A DNA stretch of 41,187 nucleotides from Prochlorococcus sp. AG-335-I21 (GCA_003282225.1 QBZO01000005.1:1-41187); one strand, 5' to 3'; shown: positions 30,355 through 40,321, counted from the first letter of the stretch. The notes: generated by a model not told the origin, from the sequence alone. Program-made: numbers and translations.

Positions 30355-31373
30355 TATTCAATTCGAGGATCTAATATAGCGATTAAAATATCGACAAAAA
30401 GATTTAATGAGACTATTAGTAAAGAGGTGATAATTACAATTCCTTGAACAACAGTATAATCCCTTTGGGAAATAGCTTCATGTAATCTTAAAGCTATCCC
30501 TGGCCATGAAAAAGTAACTTCAAAAAGAAGCGCTCCTCCTGCTAAAGAAGCTATTGTTAAGCCTGAAATGGTAACAATAGGCAAAAGTGCATTAGGTAAA
30601 GAGTGATTTAAGATAATTTTCCTTCTTGAAATTCCTCTGCATAAAGCTGCATTTACATAATCACTTTTTAGTGTCTTGTCTAAATTTATTCTTAAAGATC
30701 TACTAAAAATTCCGCTCAAAAGAAACCCAAGAGTTATTGAAGGAAGCGCAAGATGATATAAGCTTTCTCTTAAATAGATAAGATTATTATTTAGAAGACT
30801 ATCTAGAACTAGAAAGCCTGTAATTTTTGGTGGGCTATAAATGATTGAGAACCTCCCACCAATCGGAAAAATGCTTAAATATACTGAAAATATTAATTGA
30901 GCTAAAATTGCCCCCCAGAAAGGTGGAATTGCATATGAAGAGATTCCTATTACTCTAGCTATGTAGTCTCCTTTTTTCCCTTTATTTTTTAAACCAAAAA
31001 AACCAAGCGGAAATCCTAATAAGATTGCAAAGAATATTGAAAAGGTACCTAGTTCTACACTCGCTGGTAATGATTTAAGAATAATATCAAGAACCGGTTC
31101 TTGAGTACTTAAAGATTCTCCAAAATTTAAGTGCAAAATATTATTAATGTAAGAAAGATATTGACTAAGAAGAGATTCATTTAACCCTAATTTATATCTA
31201 AGAATTTCTCTTGAAGCTTCATTAGCTCCAGATCCTAAAATTGCATCAACTGGGTCTCCTGGCGCAACTCTCAATAAAATAAAAACTAATGTAGATATAA
31301 TCCACAACATTAAAGGTATTAAAGAAATCTTTAATAAAGAATAATTTAAAAGTTTACTAAGATCTCTACTCAT
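30351..31373 (-). CDS. ABC transporter permease, dipeptide/oligopeptide type (DppB-like)
   Basis: The ATG at 31373 overlaps the stop of the upstream gene as ATGAGTAG and gives 340 residues; the track start at 31391 adds six. The ends are diagnostic: ISTLVFILLRVAPGDPVD near the start and NLFVDILIAILDPRIEY at the end. The EAA-like loop ALCRGISRRKIILNHSLPNALLPIVT couples to an ATPase. It forms one half of a peptide/nickel-type importer. The second permease (DppC) and both ATPases are not in the window. Confidence 0.88.
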   Translation of the reverse strand: MSRDLSKLLNYSLLKISLIPLMLWIISTLVFILLRVAPGDPVDAILGSGANEASREILRYKLGLNESLLSQYLSYINNILHLNFGESLSTQEPVLDIILKSLPASVELGTFSIFFAILLGFPLGFFGLKNKGKKGDYIARVIGISSYAIPPFWGAILAQLIFSVYLSIFPIGGRFSIIYSPPKITGFLVLDSLLNNNLIYLRESLYHLALPSITLGFLLSGIFSRSLRINLDKTLKSDYVNAALCRGISRRKIILNHSLPNALLPIVTISGLTIASLAGGALLFEVTFSWPGIALRLHEAISQRDYTVVQGIVIITSLLIVSLNLFVDILIAILDPRIEY

Positions 31374-32937
31374 TAATGAATTTGAGATCACTCATTAAAA
31401 TAATTCCTGCCCCATTAAAAATAGGTTTTGAAATTTCATTTTGCGACCAAGCTTTTTGAGATGAAATCCATATTGGAATATAAGGTATTGATTCTGAAGC
31501 TATTTTCTCTATTTCAATTAATTTCGCTAATCTTTCTTCACCGTGTAAGTTTTCGCTATCAAGAAATAAATCTTCTACTGTATTTGATCCCCAAAAACTT
31601 CCGCTGTAAACTGATTCTCCTTTTTTACAGTTTTTACCATCTATTTCATTGCAACTTAGAAGGGGTGTTAAATATGCCTCGGGGTCAGAATAAGCACCTG
31701 TCCAATCAAGAATAACCGCTGTATATATCCCTAAATTTAGATTCTTATAAATAGTTGTGGACTCTACTCCGTTGAGTTTAATATTAATACATTCATTCAA
31801 AATATTTTTTATTTGTTCTTGCCAAGAAAGAGCAATAAGTTTATCAGCAGGTACGTTAGATCTATAAGTGAGAGGAAAATCTAAAACATTACCGTTACAG
31901 TAACCTTCTTTTTGTAGTAACACTTTTGCTTCTAAGGGATCATATTTTGGCCATAATTCTTCCTTATTTTTTTTTAAAATTGGTGGAACAAGTGATCTTG
32001 AGGGTTGCCTTAATCCATAACTAACCTTTTCGCTAATGAATTCTCTATTAAGACTTTTAGCTATAGCCAACCTTACATTAAGATTATTTAAGGGATAAGA
32101 ATTTGTTCTTAGACTAATAAAACTTATTTCTGTAGCAGGACTCTTTCCTTCTTTAATTTCTTTGTTATTGCTTAATAAATTTAAATTATTTCTTTGAATA
32201 TCATCGATTGAATTTGATAAAAGAACGTCAATTTGTTTACTTTTTAGAGCTCCGAAAAGAGAAGAAGAGTTGGAATATCCAATAAAACTAATACCTTCAT
32301 TATTAGGTTTATCACTCCAATAATTTAAATTTGGTTCAATTATTTGAATTTCATTTGAAAATCTCTTCAATATATATTTACCTGTACCAACAAATTTATC
32401 ATTTAAAAATTTATCCGAATAATCTTTATAATAAGTAGGTGAAATAGGTGTCAAATTTATAGATGTAAGTAAACCATTAACGGAGCTTGATGGTTTATTT
32501 AGATTAATGATTACCTTATATTCGCTTGGAGTTTCTATAGATTTTATTTTATTCCCCAAGATATAATTCATTGTTCCGATTCTTTTAAATCTATCAAAAG
32601 AAAACTTTATAGCATTTGAATTAAATAAAGTTCCATCATGAAAAAGAACATTTTCTTTTAGATTAATTATTATTTGTAATTTATCTTTTGAAAAAATTGG
32701 CATTCCTAATGCTAATTCAGGAATTAACTCTCCTTCAGAATTTAATTCATATAAAGTATCACCAAGGGAACTTAATAGTTGTAGTGATTTTAGAGTACTT
32801 GCCCTAGCTGGATCTAAAGATTCAATTTTACCTGAACTCGCAACTGTAATTCTTTTGGATTTATTATTAGAAACGCAAGAATATTGTGATAAAGAAATTA
32901 AAAAAACGAATAAAGCTATTAAAAAATTATTGTGCAT
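31366..32937 (-). CDS. ABC transporter substrate-binding lipoprotein (SBP_bac_5, peptide type)
   Basis: This 523-residue protein starts with a lipoprotein signal: hydrophobic ALFVFLISL and lipobox SQYSC with Cys21. The SBP_bac_5 domain shows ITVASSGKIESLDPARAST, ENVLFHDGTLFNSNAIKFSFDR, GTGKYILKRF and VRLAIAKSLNREFI. It binds peptides, nickel or similar ligands in the periplasm; the ligand is unknown. The downstream permease gene overlaps its stop, so the two are coupled. Confidence 0.88.
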   Translation of the reverse strand: MHNNFLIALFVFLISLSQYSCVSNNKSKRITVASSGKIESLDPARASTLKSLQLLSSLGDTLYELNSEGELIPELALGMPIFSKDKLQIIINLKENVLFHDGTLFNSNAIKFSFDRFKRIGTMNYILGNKIKSIETPSEYKVIINLNKPSSSVNGLLTSINLTPISPTYYKDYSDKFLNDKFVGTGKYILKRFSNEIQIIEPNLNYWSDKPNNEGISFIGYSNSSSLFGALKSKQIDVLLSNSIDDIQRNNLNLLSNNKEIKEGKSPATEISFISLRTNSYPLNNLNVRLAIAKSLNREFISEKVSYGLRQPSRSLVPPILKKNKEELWPKYDPLEAKVLLQKEGYCNGNVLDFPLTYRSNVPADKLIALSWQEQIKNILNECINIKLNGVESTTIYKNLNLGIYTAVILDWTGAYSDPEAYLTPLLSCNEIDGKNCKKGESVYSGSFWGSNTVEDLFLDSENLHGEERLAKLIEIEKIASESIPYIPIWISSQKAWSQNEISKPIFNGAGIILMSDLKFINE

Positions 32938-32964
32938 AACATTTGATTCTTCAGAAATTTAATT

Positions 32965-33219
32965 TTAATTAAAAGATTCAGAGCAAAAGGTTTGTAGTGT
33001 AATTTGATTAATTTTCAGGGAGAATGTCTTGTTAACTTCCAAAGCGAAGGGCCACTCTCTTATCCAACAAACTTTACTCTCTGGATTAATTCCTACAACC
33101 TGATATGTCTTTTGACTATTTTTAATTTTCACACACGCTCCTTTATAGAGGTTTTTAAAGCTGTTATTAGGATTAAATTTATAATTATTTTTATTATCTA
33201 CTAATTTTGAAAATCTCAT
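32965..33219 (-). CDS. Small conserved-looking protein, SH3-like composition
   Basis: The track starts at a TTG (33273); the ATG at 33219, preceded by GGAAG, is better and gives 84 residues. It is beta-rich (GACVKIKNSQKTYQVVGINPESKVCWIREWPF and VNKTFSLKINQITLQTF), like a small barrel. It contains no membrane segment. I recognise no family. It lies between hom and the substrate-binding lipoprotein gene on the same strand and may be part of either transcript. Confidence 0.55.
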   Translation of the reverse strand: MRFSKLVDNKNNYKFNPNNSFKNLYKGACVKIKNSQKTYQVVGINPESKVCWIREWPFALEVNKTFSLKINQITLQTFCSESFN

Positions 33220-33282
33220 TACATAAAATAAACTTCCTTTCTTTGGTTTAACAAGGAAAAAAGAGATATGCAAATGTTTTTT

Positions 33283-34584
33283 TTAAATACAACTTAATTG
33301 ACTAGCAATTAATTCAACTTCAGAAAGAGCATTTATTTCCTTCTTTGATTTTTCAAATTTACCATTTGAGACTTCGTGAGTGATCACAACTATTTCTGCT
33401 TTATTCTCACTTGCATCTAATTGGACAATTGATTCTATTGAGACATCATTCTTGCCAAAAAGATCTCCAATCTTACCAATTACTCCTGGGGTATCTAAAC
33501 AAATAATTCTGAGATAATTCTTTTTTGATATTTTATTAAAATCAATGATATGACAATCTCTCCAAAAATTAAAAGATAATAATGGATCTATAGATTTCGT
33601 ATCCTTGGTTAATGAAGACTGCAGATTTAAAATATCAGACACAACAGAAGCAGCGGTTGGCCCACTTCCCGCACCTGGTCCGTACAACATTATTTCCCCT
33701 AGTGGTTCAGCATCTACAAGGATGGCATTATTCACACCATCAACTGTTGCCAAAGGATGAGATTTTGGGATTAAAGAAGGACCTACCCAAACATTTAGAG
33801 AGAGAGAATCATTAATGTTGGTAGCATTTCTTTTCGAAAAGGCTAAAAGTTTTATTTCAAAACCTAGTTTATTTGCATATTCAATATCTTTAATATCTAT
33901 TTGATTTATACCCTCTGTACTAATTGAATCTCTATTAATTTTACCTCCAAATGCGAGTTCAGAAAGAATTGAAATCTTATCAGCCGCATCGTGTCCTTCA
34001 ACATCAGCAGTTGGATCAAATTCTGCGAAACCAAGTTTTTGAGCTAATTGTAATGTTGCCTTATAATCAGCTTTTTCATTTGACATTTTTGTAAGTATAA
34101 AATTTGTTGTACCATTTATTATCCCAACCATTTTATTTATTTGATTACTTTTAAGAGATCTTTTTAAAGGTTCAATTATTGGAATCCCTCCACATACTGC
34201 CGCTTCTGTTAAAACATAGACTCCATACTTAGCAGCTGTGGTATATATTTCACTCCCATATCTTGCAATTACCGCTTTATTAGCTGTAACTACTGATTTT
34301 CGAGCCTTTAGAGATTTCAAAATAATATCCTTGGCTGTATCTGTCCCTCCCATTACTTCTACAATCACCTCAACATTTGGATCTTTGATTAAGTCATAAG
34401 GATCATTTATTAAAAGATTATTCTCTAATTCAATGTCCCTTTTTTTGTTGATATTTTTAACGGCTATTCCTACGATTTCTATATCTTTTAAAATGGGATG
34501 TAGGTCATTTGTCGATTTTAGGATTTTATAAATACCTTTTCCTACAGTTCCAAAACCAATAATTCCAATTTTACATTTTCGCAT
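33283..34584 (-). CDS. hom: Homoserine dehydrogenase
   Basis: At 433 residues this is normal length for the monofunctional enzyme. An N-terminal Rossmann fold carries GIIGFGTVGKG (7-17). The catalytic region has TANKAVIARYG, GGIPIIEPLKRSL, GIINGTTNFILTKM and FDPTADVEGHDAADKISIL. A C-terminal ACT domain (CLDTPGVIGKIGDLFGKNDVSIESIVQ) should allow feedback by threonine. It reduces aspartate semialdehyde to homoserine in the methionine/threonine pathway. It lies 35 bases after sufE on the same strand. Confidence 0.94.
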   Translation of the reverse strand: MRKCKIGIIGFGTVGKGIYKILKSTNDLHPILKDIEIVGIAVKNINKKRDIELENNLLINDPYDLIKDPNVEVIVEVMGGTDTAKDIILKSLKARKSVVTANKAVIARYGSEIYTTAAKYGVYVLTEAAVCGGIPIIEPLKRSLKSNQINKMVGIINGTTNFILTKMSNEKADYKATLQLAQKLGFAEFDPTADVEGHDAADKISILSELAFGGKINRDSISTEGINQIDIKDIEYANKLGFEIKLLAFSKRNATNINDSLSLNVWVGPSLIPKSHPLATVDGVNNAILVDAEPLGEIMLYGPGAGSGPTAASVVSDILNLQSSLTKDTKSIDPLLSFNFWRDCHIIDFNKISKKNYLRIICLDTPGVIGKIGDLFGKNDVSIESIVQLDASENKAEIVVITHEVSNGKFEKSKKEINALSEVELIASQLSCI

Positions 34585-34619
34585 TTGTTATTTTTTATTA
34601 TAGTTTCAATTTTATAATA

Positions 34620-35045
34620 TTATTCCGACAAAAAATCATTTGCCTGAGACTGCATTTTTAAGAGAATATTTAAAAACCCATTTGATCTTGATGGGGTTAA
34701 ACTTGCTTTTAGACCAGTATCTTCTATAAATTTATTGTTTATATTAACGACTTCTCTTGGCGTTAATTCATTCATTCCATTGATTAGGAATGCAAGTAAA
34801 CCTTTTGTTATCAAAGCATCAGAATAGCCTTCCCAATAAAGTTTACCTTCTTGAAAACTTGCTTTAACAAAGACTTCAGAAACACATCCTTGAACTTTAT
34901 TTTCAGGAATTAAAATACAATTATTTGGGACTTTCAATTTTTTACCTAACCATAAAATAAATTCATATTTTCTCTTTGGATCTTCTGCATTTTTTAGCTT
35001 CTCAACTAATTTAGATAATTCAGTATAAGTTTTATTGTTTTCCAT
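34620..35045 (-). CDS. sufE: SufE-like sulfur acceptor protein
   Basis: This 141-residue protein has the conserved acceptor Cys54 in VQGCVSEVFV, followed by KGLLAFLINGMNELTP and the C-terminal LTPSRSNGFLNILLKM. SufE takes persulfide sulfur from the cysteine desulfurase SufS for iron-sulfur cluster assembly in the cytoplasm. Its cluster here is by position only; no other suf gene is adjacent. It starts 37 bases after the 5-formyl-THF cyclo-ligase gene. Confidence 0.92.
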   Translation of the reverse strand: MENNKTYTELSKLVEKLKNAEDPKRKYEFILWLGKKLKVPNNCILIPENKVQGCVSEVFVKASFQEGKLYWEGYSDALITKGLLAFLINGMNELTPREVVNINNKFIEDTGLKASLTPSRSNGFLNILLKMQSQANDFLSE

Positions 35046-35082
35046 TCTTATACAACCATTAAAAAGCTAAATTAAATACACA

Positions 35083-35640
35083 CTATACTAATATTTCTTT
35101 TTCCGTAATAAAACCTGATAGAGGGATATCCCAATCAGCTCTAGTCAATAATTTATGGCTTACACAATTAGAAGTTAAGATCCCAATACAAGGAATTGCT
35201 CTCCAATTCTTATCTTCCCTTAATTTGTCAAAATATCCTCCACCGTAACCTAATCTTATTAAGTTTTTATCAACGGATAGACACGGGATAAAAATCATAC
35301 TAATTTCTTCATAACTTAATTTATTTGAAGAATCAGGAGCTAGTATCCCATGTGAATCTTTAGATAATTGTTTCTTATCCCAGAGACAAAATGAAAGTTT
35401 CTTATATTTTTCACATCTTGGCAAGGCTAATAAATATTGATCTCCAAGACTTCTTAAATCAACTTCGTTTTCAAGAGGCCAGTAAATTCCAATATATTTT
35501 TTTTTTAAATCTTTACTAAAAATTGAATCAACATATCTTTTTACATTAATTTCAACATTTTTCTTATCAATAGATGTAGTTTTATTTCTCAAATTTTTAA
35601 AGAATTTCCTCTCAAAATTCTTTCTCTCTGAGATAATCAT
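35083..35640 (-). CDS. 5-formyltetrahydrofolate cyclo-ligase
   Basis: This 185-residue protein is full length for the family. The N-terminal helix carries basic residues. YIGIYWPLENEVDLRSL and IFIPCLSVDKNLIRLGYGGGYFDKLRE match the conserved ATP/folate site (GxGGGYYD). The enzyme converts 5-formyl-THF to 5,10-methenyl-THF using ATP. It lies 9 bases after ruvC and 37 before sufE on the same strand, part of a compact run. Confidence 0.9.
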   Translation of the reverse strand: MIISERKNFERKFFKNLRNKTTSIDKKNVEINVKRYVDSIFSKDLKKKYIGIYWPLENEVDLRSLGDQYLLALPRCEKYKKLSFCLWDKKQLSKDSHGILAPDSSNKLSYEEISMIFIPCLSVDKNLIRLGYGGGYFDKLREDKNWRAIPCIGILTSNCVSHKLLTRADWDIPLSGFITEKEILV

Positions 35641-35649
35641 AATTTATAT

Positions 35650-36123
35650 TTAATTAAATCCTTCTTCATTTAATTTTGTTAAAGCTATGGCTAGTGCATC
35701 TGCAGAGTCATCTGGTTTCGGCGCATGAGTCAAATTTAAGTTATACATTACCGCTTCAATAACTTCCTTCTTTGATGCTTTACCAGAGCCTGCAATAGTA
35801 AGCTTGACTTGAGATGGTGCGTACTCACTAACTTTGATGCTCTTAGCAGCAAATACCATCATGATTACGCCCCGAGCCTGAACTACGCTAATGGTAGTAC
35901 TAGATCTATAAAAGAAAAACTTCTCTACCGCAGCAATATCAGGTTTCCACTTATTAATTAATGTATTGAGATCGATAAAAATCTCATAAAGTCTATCTCC
36001 TTCTTCTTTATTTTTATTGGTTTCAATTACACCACAATCAAGAAATATCTTCTTATCATTTTTAATCTCAATAATTCCATATCCAACTCTTCCTAATCCA
36101 GGATCAATTCCAATAATCCTCAC
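35650..36123 (-). CDS. ruvC: Holliday junction resolvase RuvC
   Basis: I place the start at the GTG at 36123, giving 157 residues beginning [17 protein letters not shown]. The track start at 36174 overlaps chlI by 47 bases and adds 17 residues not typical of the family. The catalytic acids are visible: Asp7 (GIDPG), Glu in [11 protein letters not shown], and the Asp pair in [12 protein letters not shown]. RuvC dimers cut Holliday junctions during recombination together with RuvAB. The 4-base gap to the chlI stop suggests coupling. Confidence 0.92.
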   Translation of the reverse strand: MRIIGIDPGLGRVGYGIIEIKNDKKIFLDCGVIETNKNKEEGDRLYEIFIDLNTLINKWKPDIAAVEKFFFYRSSTTISVVQARGVIMMVFAAKSIKVSEYAPSQVKLTIAGSGKASKKEVIEAVMYNLNLTHAPKPDDSADALAIALTKLNEEGFN

Positions 36124-36127
36124 TTTA

Positions 36128-37216
36128 TTATTCTTGTGTTGATAATTGAAATTTGGAAAGGTCATCTTTTTCATTTAAATCGAAGACTTTACAGAATGCT
36201 TGAATGACTCTTTCTCCTGAATCAACTTGTTCTAAAGGATCTTTTCTTAATCGATGTCTTAAAGAACACGTAATTACTCTAGCGATATCTTCTTCTTGCA
36301 CTTCAGTTCTTCCCTCAAATGCAGCAATTGCCCTTGCAGATCGATTAGTTACAATATCCCCTCTCAGTCCATCAACATCAAGTTCTCCACATATAGCAGA
36401 TATATTTAATCTAAGATCATCATCCAATTGAACGGAATTTAATATCTCTTGAGCTTTAATAACTTTTTGCTGAAGGTCATCTTGCTGTTTCTCAACACTT
36501 ATTGAGAATTCATCAGGATTATCATCAAATGAAGTTCGCTGATCAACAACTTTAACCCTTAATTCGGCATCTCTTACTGTCTTAACCTCAACGCTCATAC
36601 CAAATCTATCTAATAACTGAGGTCTAAGTTCTCCTTCTTCTGGATTGCCAGAGCCAATTAAAACAAATCTTGCAGGATGTCGAACTGAAACACCCTCTCT
36701 CTCAACAGTGTTCCATCCAGATGCGGCGGAATCTAAAAGGACATCAACTAAATGATCGTCAAGTAGATTAACTTCGTCAACGTATAACAAGCCTCTATTA
36801 GCTTTTGCTAATAAGCCTGGTTCAAAGGCCTTGATTCCTTCGCTTAAAGCCTTTTCTATATCAATAGTTCCGCATAGTCTGTCTTCTGTTGCCCCCAATG
36901 GCAAATCAACCATTGGGACTTGTTTTATATCTTTTTCCAAACTTTCTCCTTGTACAATTTTCTCTAAAACTTCTTTACTCTGTAAATCAGGATCTATAAG
37001 TGAACTATTATATGGATCATCTTTAACAACATCTATAGCTGGCAACAAGTCTGCTAGAGCTCTTATGGTAGTAGATTTACCAGTTCCTCTGTCACCCATA
37101 ATCATTACTCCTCCAATTCTTGGATCTATAACATTTAATAAAAGAGCTAATTTCATTTCTTCTTGACCAATTACAGCAGTAAAAGGAAAAACTCTTCTTT
37201 TCTTTGTTGTATACAC
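36128..37216 (-). CDS. chlI: Magnesium chelatase subunit ChlI
   Basis: The protein has 362 residues. The AAA+ module has Walker [10 protein letters not shown] (41-49), Walker [14 protein letters not shown], the [14 protein letters not shown] hairpin and sensor segments ([20 protein letters not shown]). The C-terminal lid contains [21 protein letters not shown]. ChlI is the ATPase subunit of Mg-chelatase, which inserts Mg into protoporphyrin IX at the first step of chlorophyll synthesis. ChlH and ChlD are not in the window. A 258-base gap separates it from the trmJ-type gene upstream. Confidence 0.95.
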   Translation of the reverse strand: MYTTKKRRVFPFTAVIGQEEMKLALLLNVIDPRIGGVMIMGDRGTGKSTTIRALADLLPAIDVVKDDPYNSSLIDPDLQSKEVLEKIVQGESLEKDIKQVPMVDLPLGATEDRLCGTIDIEKALSEGIKAFEPGLLAKANRGLLYVDEVNLLDDHLVDVLLDSAASGWNTVEREGVSVRHPARFVLIGSGNPEEGELRPQLLDRFGMSVEVKTVRDAELRVKVVDQRTSFDDNPDEFSISVEKQQDDLQQKVIKAQEILNSVQLDDDLRLNISAICGELDVDGLRGDIVTNRSARAIAAFEGRTEVQEEDIARVITCSLRHRLRKDPLEQVDSGERVIQAFCKVFDLNEKDDLSKFQLSTQE

Positions 37217-37474
37217 AGCTTTAGGTTTACTTTATTTTCGAACGATCAGTAGATGATACTTCAGAAAATGTTATTAGTAAATATCTAAATTAAATTGAAC
37301 GTTTTGACTATATTTGAGCTAACTTTATAACAATTTCATTTCTTAATCCAATTTAATTTTTTAGAGTTAATTTTTCACATAAACTCTGCTGCTTAGAATA
37401 TATTCAAAGCTATAATCTTAAAAAGATTTAACTAAAATATATCAATTTCGTCGTTTTAATTTAACTTTATAAAT

Positions 37475-38218
37475 TTACTTGCCTTTTGAATTATTTAAAA
37501 ACCAGTTAATTTGGTGAACGATTCCTCTCAAAACATTAATATCATGTCTTGATGTCTTCGCTTTTAATAAAAATTTTTTAAATTTACTGATTTTTGAATT
37601 AGCTGTATGTTCTAAAAGATACCCAGTTCTAATAAGCATTTCTTCTATTTCTTTAAAAGATTCAAAAATTTGTTTTGATGATGCAAGGTCAAAAACTTGT
37701 AAATCTTTCTTTAAATTATTAGTTGAAGATTTATTTAATTCATACAATATTATTGAAACTGCATGAGATAGATTTAAAGAAGGATAATTTTGAGAAGTTT
37801 TAATATTCAGAATCTTATGTGCAAAAAATAATTCATAATTACTTAATCCTCTATCCTCTCTTCCAAATAAAATTCCTAAATTATTAATCTCAACAAAAGA
37901 TGAAATCCATTTAGAAATGTCCTCAGGGGATTCACATTCAATATCATTACTTAAATCAATCCTTCCACAAGTAGCAAGGACCAAATCACAATCAAAAATT
38001 GCATGCTCAATACTATTAAAAATTTTACAATTATCAATATATCTACTTCCTTTAAGAGCCATTTTTTTTGCTTCTAAGGAAAAAATATCACATTTTGGAG
38101 AAACAATCCTTAATTCATTAACATCAAAATTAGAACATAATCTTGCGATACTTCCAACATTTATAGGTCCATTTGGTTCGACCAATACAACATTCAAGTT
38201 AAGACTTTTTTTCTTCAA
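37475..38218 (-). CDS. TrmJ/SpoU-family RNA ribose methyltransferase
   Basis: The protein has 247 residues. The SPOUT domain motifs are NLNVVLVEPNGPINVGSIARLCSNF (motif 1), LGILFGREDRGLSNYEL (motif 2) and YPSLNLSHAVSIILYEL (motif 3), with a C-terminal helical extension (FLLKAKTSRHDINVLRGIVHQINWF) typical of TrmJ, which methylates the 2'-O of tRNA position 32. It ends the run that starts with the cytochrome gene, whose stop is 5 bases upstream of its start. Identity as TrmJ over other SpoU enzymes rests on the C-terminal extension. Confidence 0.88.
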   Translation of the reverse strand: MKKKSLNLNVVLVEPNGPINVGSIARLCSNFDVNELRIVSPKCDIFSLEAKKMALKGSRYIDNCKIFNSIEHAIFDCDLVLATCGRIDLSNDIECESPEDISKWISSFVEINNLGILFGREDRGLSNYELFFAHKILNIKTSQNYPSLNLSHAVSIILYELNKSSTNNLKKDLQVFDLASSKQIFESFKEIEEMLIRTGYLLEHTANSKISKFKKFLLKAKTSRHDINVLRGIVHQINWFLNNSKGK

Positions 38219-38223
38219 ATTTA

Positions 38224-38607
38224 TTACAAGCTATGTAAATACGTTAATAAATTAGACATGTTTTGAGGATCAATTTCAAAACTTGGCATAGGAGGGGTAA
38301 CTCCCTCAATAACCTGTTTTATGATTTCTGAATCATTTAAACGCAGAGTTATTGAATGTAGATCTGGTCCAACTAATCCACTAGCAGTAATACCATGGCA
38401 TCCAACACAATTCATTTTAAAGAGAGTATCTCCTTCTTTAACAGAACCGTTGAGTTCAAGAGTTTTAATAATATATGTATTATTTTCTTCATGATTAAAA
38501 TAAAAGTAAGAGCAGCTAATTAATAAAATCACACAAACAATAAAAACCCGTTTCCAGATTTTCGTTTTCAAAGTTTTTTCTGCTGCAGATGATGAAGATG
38601 TTGTCAC
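38224..38607 (-). CDS. cytM: Membrane-anchored c-type cytochrome (CytM-like)
   Basis: The protein has 127 residues. A cytoplasmic N-terminus, one membrane anchor (19-37, KRVFIVCVILLISCSYFYF) and a single heme c domain with CVGCH (67-71) and axial Met107 in PPMPSF are visible. The anchored, single-heme form fits cytochrome cM, which affects electron distribution between photosynthesis and respiration. Other small class I cytochromes are possible. The stop is 5 bases from the start of the methyltransferase gene, so they are co-transcribed. It is divergent from petG across 55 bases. Confidence 0.78.
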   Translation of the reverse strand: MTTSSSSAAEKTLKTKIWKRVFIVCVILLISCSYFYFNHEENNTYIIKTLELNGSVKEGDTLFKMNCVGCHGITASGLVGPDLHSITLRLNDSEIIKQVIEGVTPPMPSFEIDPQNMSNLLTYLHSL

Positions 38608-38662
38608 AAAAAAATGTCTCTGTGTAACAATTGTGAATGAGAAATAAAAAAAATGCCAGAAA

Positions 38663-38782
38663 ATGATTGAACCTCTTTTATGTGGAATAGTTTTAGGATT
38701 AGTTCCAATAACTCTTCTAGGATTATTTGTTAGCGCGTGGAATCAATATAGGAGAGGTTCAGGAATGTTAGATATGGATTAA
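38663..38782 (+). CDS. petG: Cytochrome b6f complex subunit V (PetG)
   Basis: This 39-residue ORF is too short for the track. The protein [20 protein letters not shown]... [12 protein letters not shown] is almost identical in pattern to PetG of other cyanobacteria: one helix, then the conserved AWNQYRRG. PetG stabilises the b6f complex in the thylakoid membrane. Usual length is ~37; the C-terminus GMLDMD here is slightly longer. Its 3' end overlaps the end of the convergent rsmD gene by 15 bases. Confidence 0.95.
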   Translation: MIEPLLCGIVLGLVPITLLGLFVSAWNQYRRGSGMLDMD

Positions 38783-39355
38783 AAAAGTCAATTTTGATTG
38801 ACCATAAATCCTAACATCATAAATCTTCCAGAGAATATTCGTCTTAATATCCATATCTAATGAATGTTCGCAGATAACAATAGTACCTTTCTTTATAAAA
38901 TTACAGTTAAATATTTGATTTAAAACTAATTCATGGTAATCAGCTCTATATGGGGGATCTAAATAGATAAAGTCAAATTTTATTTTATCAAAATCATTTG
39001 AAGAGGAGATATTCCTCTCAGTATTTGGCTTGGTCCAAATTAATACATCTTTGCAAATAACTTCAATATCTTTTTTTCGATTATCTATATTTTGCAATGA
39101 GTGAAGATTTTTTAAACATATTTTTGAATTGTTTTTATTTTTTTCAATTGCAACAATTTTTTTTGCTCCATGATTATAGGCTTCACATGACACAGCACCT
39201 GTTCCACTAAATAAATCTAACCAATTAGAATTTTCTACAGTATTTTTCAAAATATTAAAAATTGCTTCTCTAACCATTAAGGTTGTTGGCCTAGTATCAA
39301 TATTTCTTGAGCTTTCAAGCCTTCGTCCTCCAATTAACCTCAAATTTGTTTTCAT
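38768..39355 (-). CDS. rsmD: 16S rRNA (guanine-966 N2) methyltransferase RsmD
   Basis: The protein has 195 residues. The family opening [32 protein letters not shown] is clear. The SAM site is [14 protein letters not shown] (46-59), and the N6/N2-methylase motif is DPPY (133-136). It methylates G966 of 16S rRNA in the assembled 30S subunit. It is 15 bases downstream of hisH and overlaps the petG 3' end. The C-terminus is slightly short but complete. Confidence 0.93.
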   Translation of the reverse strand: MKTNLRLIGGRRLESSRNIDTRPTTLMVREAIFNILKNTVENSNWLDLFSGTGAVSCEAYNHGAKKIVAIEKNKNNSKICLKNLHSLQNIDNRKKDIEVICKDVLIWTKPNTERNISSSNDFDKIKFDFIYLDPPYRADYHELVLNQIFNCNFIKKGTIVICEHSLDMDIKTNILWKIYDVRIYGQSKLTFLIHI

Positions 39356-39370
39356 ATATCACAAATCAAA

Positions 39371-39988
39371 TTATTGAACACTTTTAACCCACCGACGTAA
39401 AAGTTTTTCTCCGGTTTTCCCTGATTTTTCAGGATGAAACTGGCAAGCCAGTAAATTATCTCGTTCTATCATTGCTGTTAATTTTTCAGAACCATAGCGA
39501 ACATTTGCAGTTATTAAATTAGCATTTGAGGGCACTGCATGATAAGAATGAACAAAGTATACCCAATTATTTAATTCGTCTTCTCTTAATAAACTATTAG
39601 TACTTGTTGGGATAAGTTCGCACCATCCAACATGAGGGGTTCTTTGATCGGATAATTCAGGGATTTTTTTTATTTGGCCTTTTACTATTCCAAGTCCATT
39701 AGTAGATCCTTCCTCACTTGATTCAAAAAGTAGTTGCAATCCTAGACAAATACCTAAAAATGATTTACCGCTTTTAATCCAAGTTTTAATATCACTTATT
39801 AAATCTCTATTTTTGAGATTTTTAATTGCAGGGTCAAATGAGCCAACCCCTGGAAGGATAAGAGCTTTACAGTCTTTTGTTTGATCTTTATTTGTAATTA
39901 AAATTATCTCTTGTTCAAGACTTTCTAAGGCTTTTGTTACTGAATGAATATTACCCATCCCATAATCTATGAGTCCTATTTTATACAA
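39371..39988 (-). CDS. hisH: Imidazole glycerol phosphate synthase glutaminase subunit HisH
   Basis: This 205-residue class I glutamine amidotransferase has the nucleophile Cys81 in GICLGLQLLFE and the His-Glu pair in CQFHPEKSG. The N-terminus IGLIDYGMGNIHSVTKALE is typical of HisH. It supplies ammonia to HisF for imidazole glycerol phosphate in histidine synthesis. hisF is not adjacent. It lies 9 bases after trxA and 15 before rsmD. Confidence 0.95.
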   Translation of the reverse strand: MYKIGLIDYGMGNIHSVTKALESLEQEIILITNKDQTKDCKALILPGVGSFDPAIKNLKNRDLISDIKTWIKSGKSFLGICLGLQLLFESSEEGSTNGLGIVKGQIKKIPELSDQRTPHVGWCELIPTSTNSLLREDELNNWVYFVHSYHAVPSNANLITANVRYGSEKLTAMIERDNLLACQFHPEKSGKTGEKLLRRWVKSVQ

Positions 39989-39997
39989 TACCTTATT

Positions 39998-40321
39998 TTA
40001 TAAGTGTTTAGATAAGGTGCTTGAAAGAGTCGCTTTTGGTACTGCTCCAACAACAGTATCAACTTTTTGACCACCTTTAAAGATCATTAAGGTCGGGATA
40101 CTTCTGATTCCATATTGACTTGCAACATTTGGATTCTCATCTGTATTTAATTTAAATACTTTAATTTTACCTTCAAAGTCTTTCGAAATCTCCTCGACAA
40201 CTGGTGCGACCATCCTGCAAGGTCCGCACCATGGAGCCCAGAAATCAACTAAGACTGGCAGATCACTTTGCAAAACTTCTTTGTCGAATGAAGAATCAGT
40301 TACGGCGGCGGCTGATGACAT
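39998..40321 (-). CDS. trxA: Thioredoxin, m-type
   Basis: This 107-residue protein has the active site WCGPC (31-35), cis-Pro in [10 protein letters not shown] and the [19 protein letters not shown] helix. It reduces disulfides in the cytoplasm using ferredoxin- or NADPH-dependent reductases. It is encoded immediately downstream of the Yfr1 RNA gene and guaB, the order known for marine picocyanobacteria, and precedes hisH. Confidence 0.96.
   Translation of the reverse strand: MSSAAAVTDSSFDKEVLQSDLPVLVDFWAPWCGPCRMVAPVVEEISKDFEGKIKVFKLNTDENPNVASQYGIRSIPTLMIFKGGQKVDTVVGAVPKATLSSTLSKHL

Noticed and set aside
37217-37474. 258-base gap between chlI and the TrmJ-like gene
   Set aside because: Searched on both strands for tRNA, small photosystem genes and hairpins; nothing convincing was seen.
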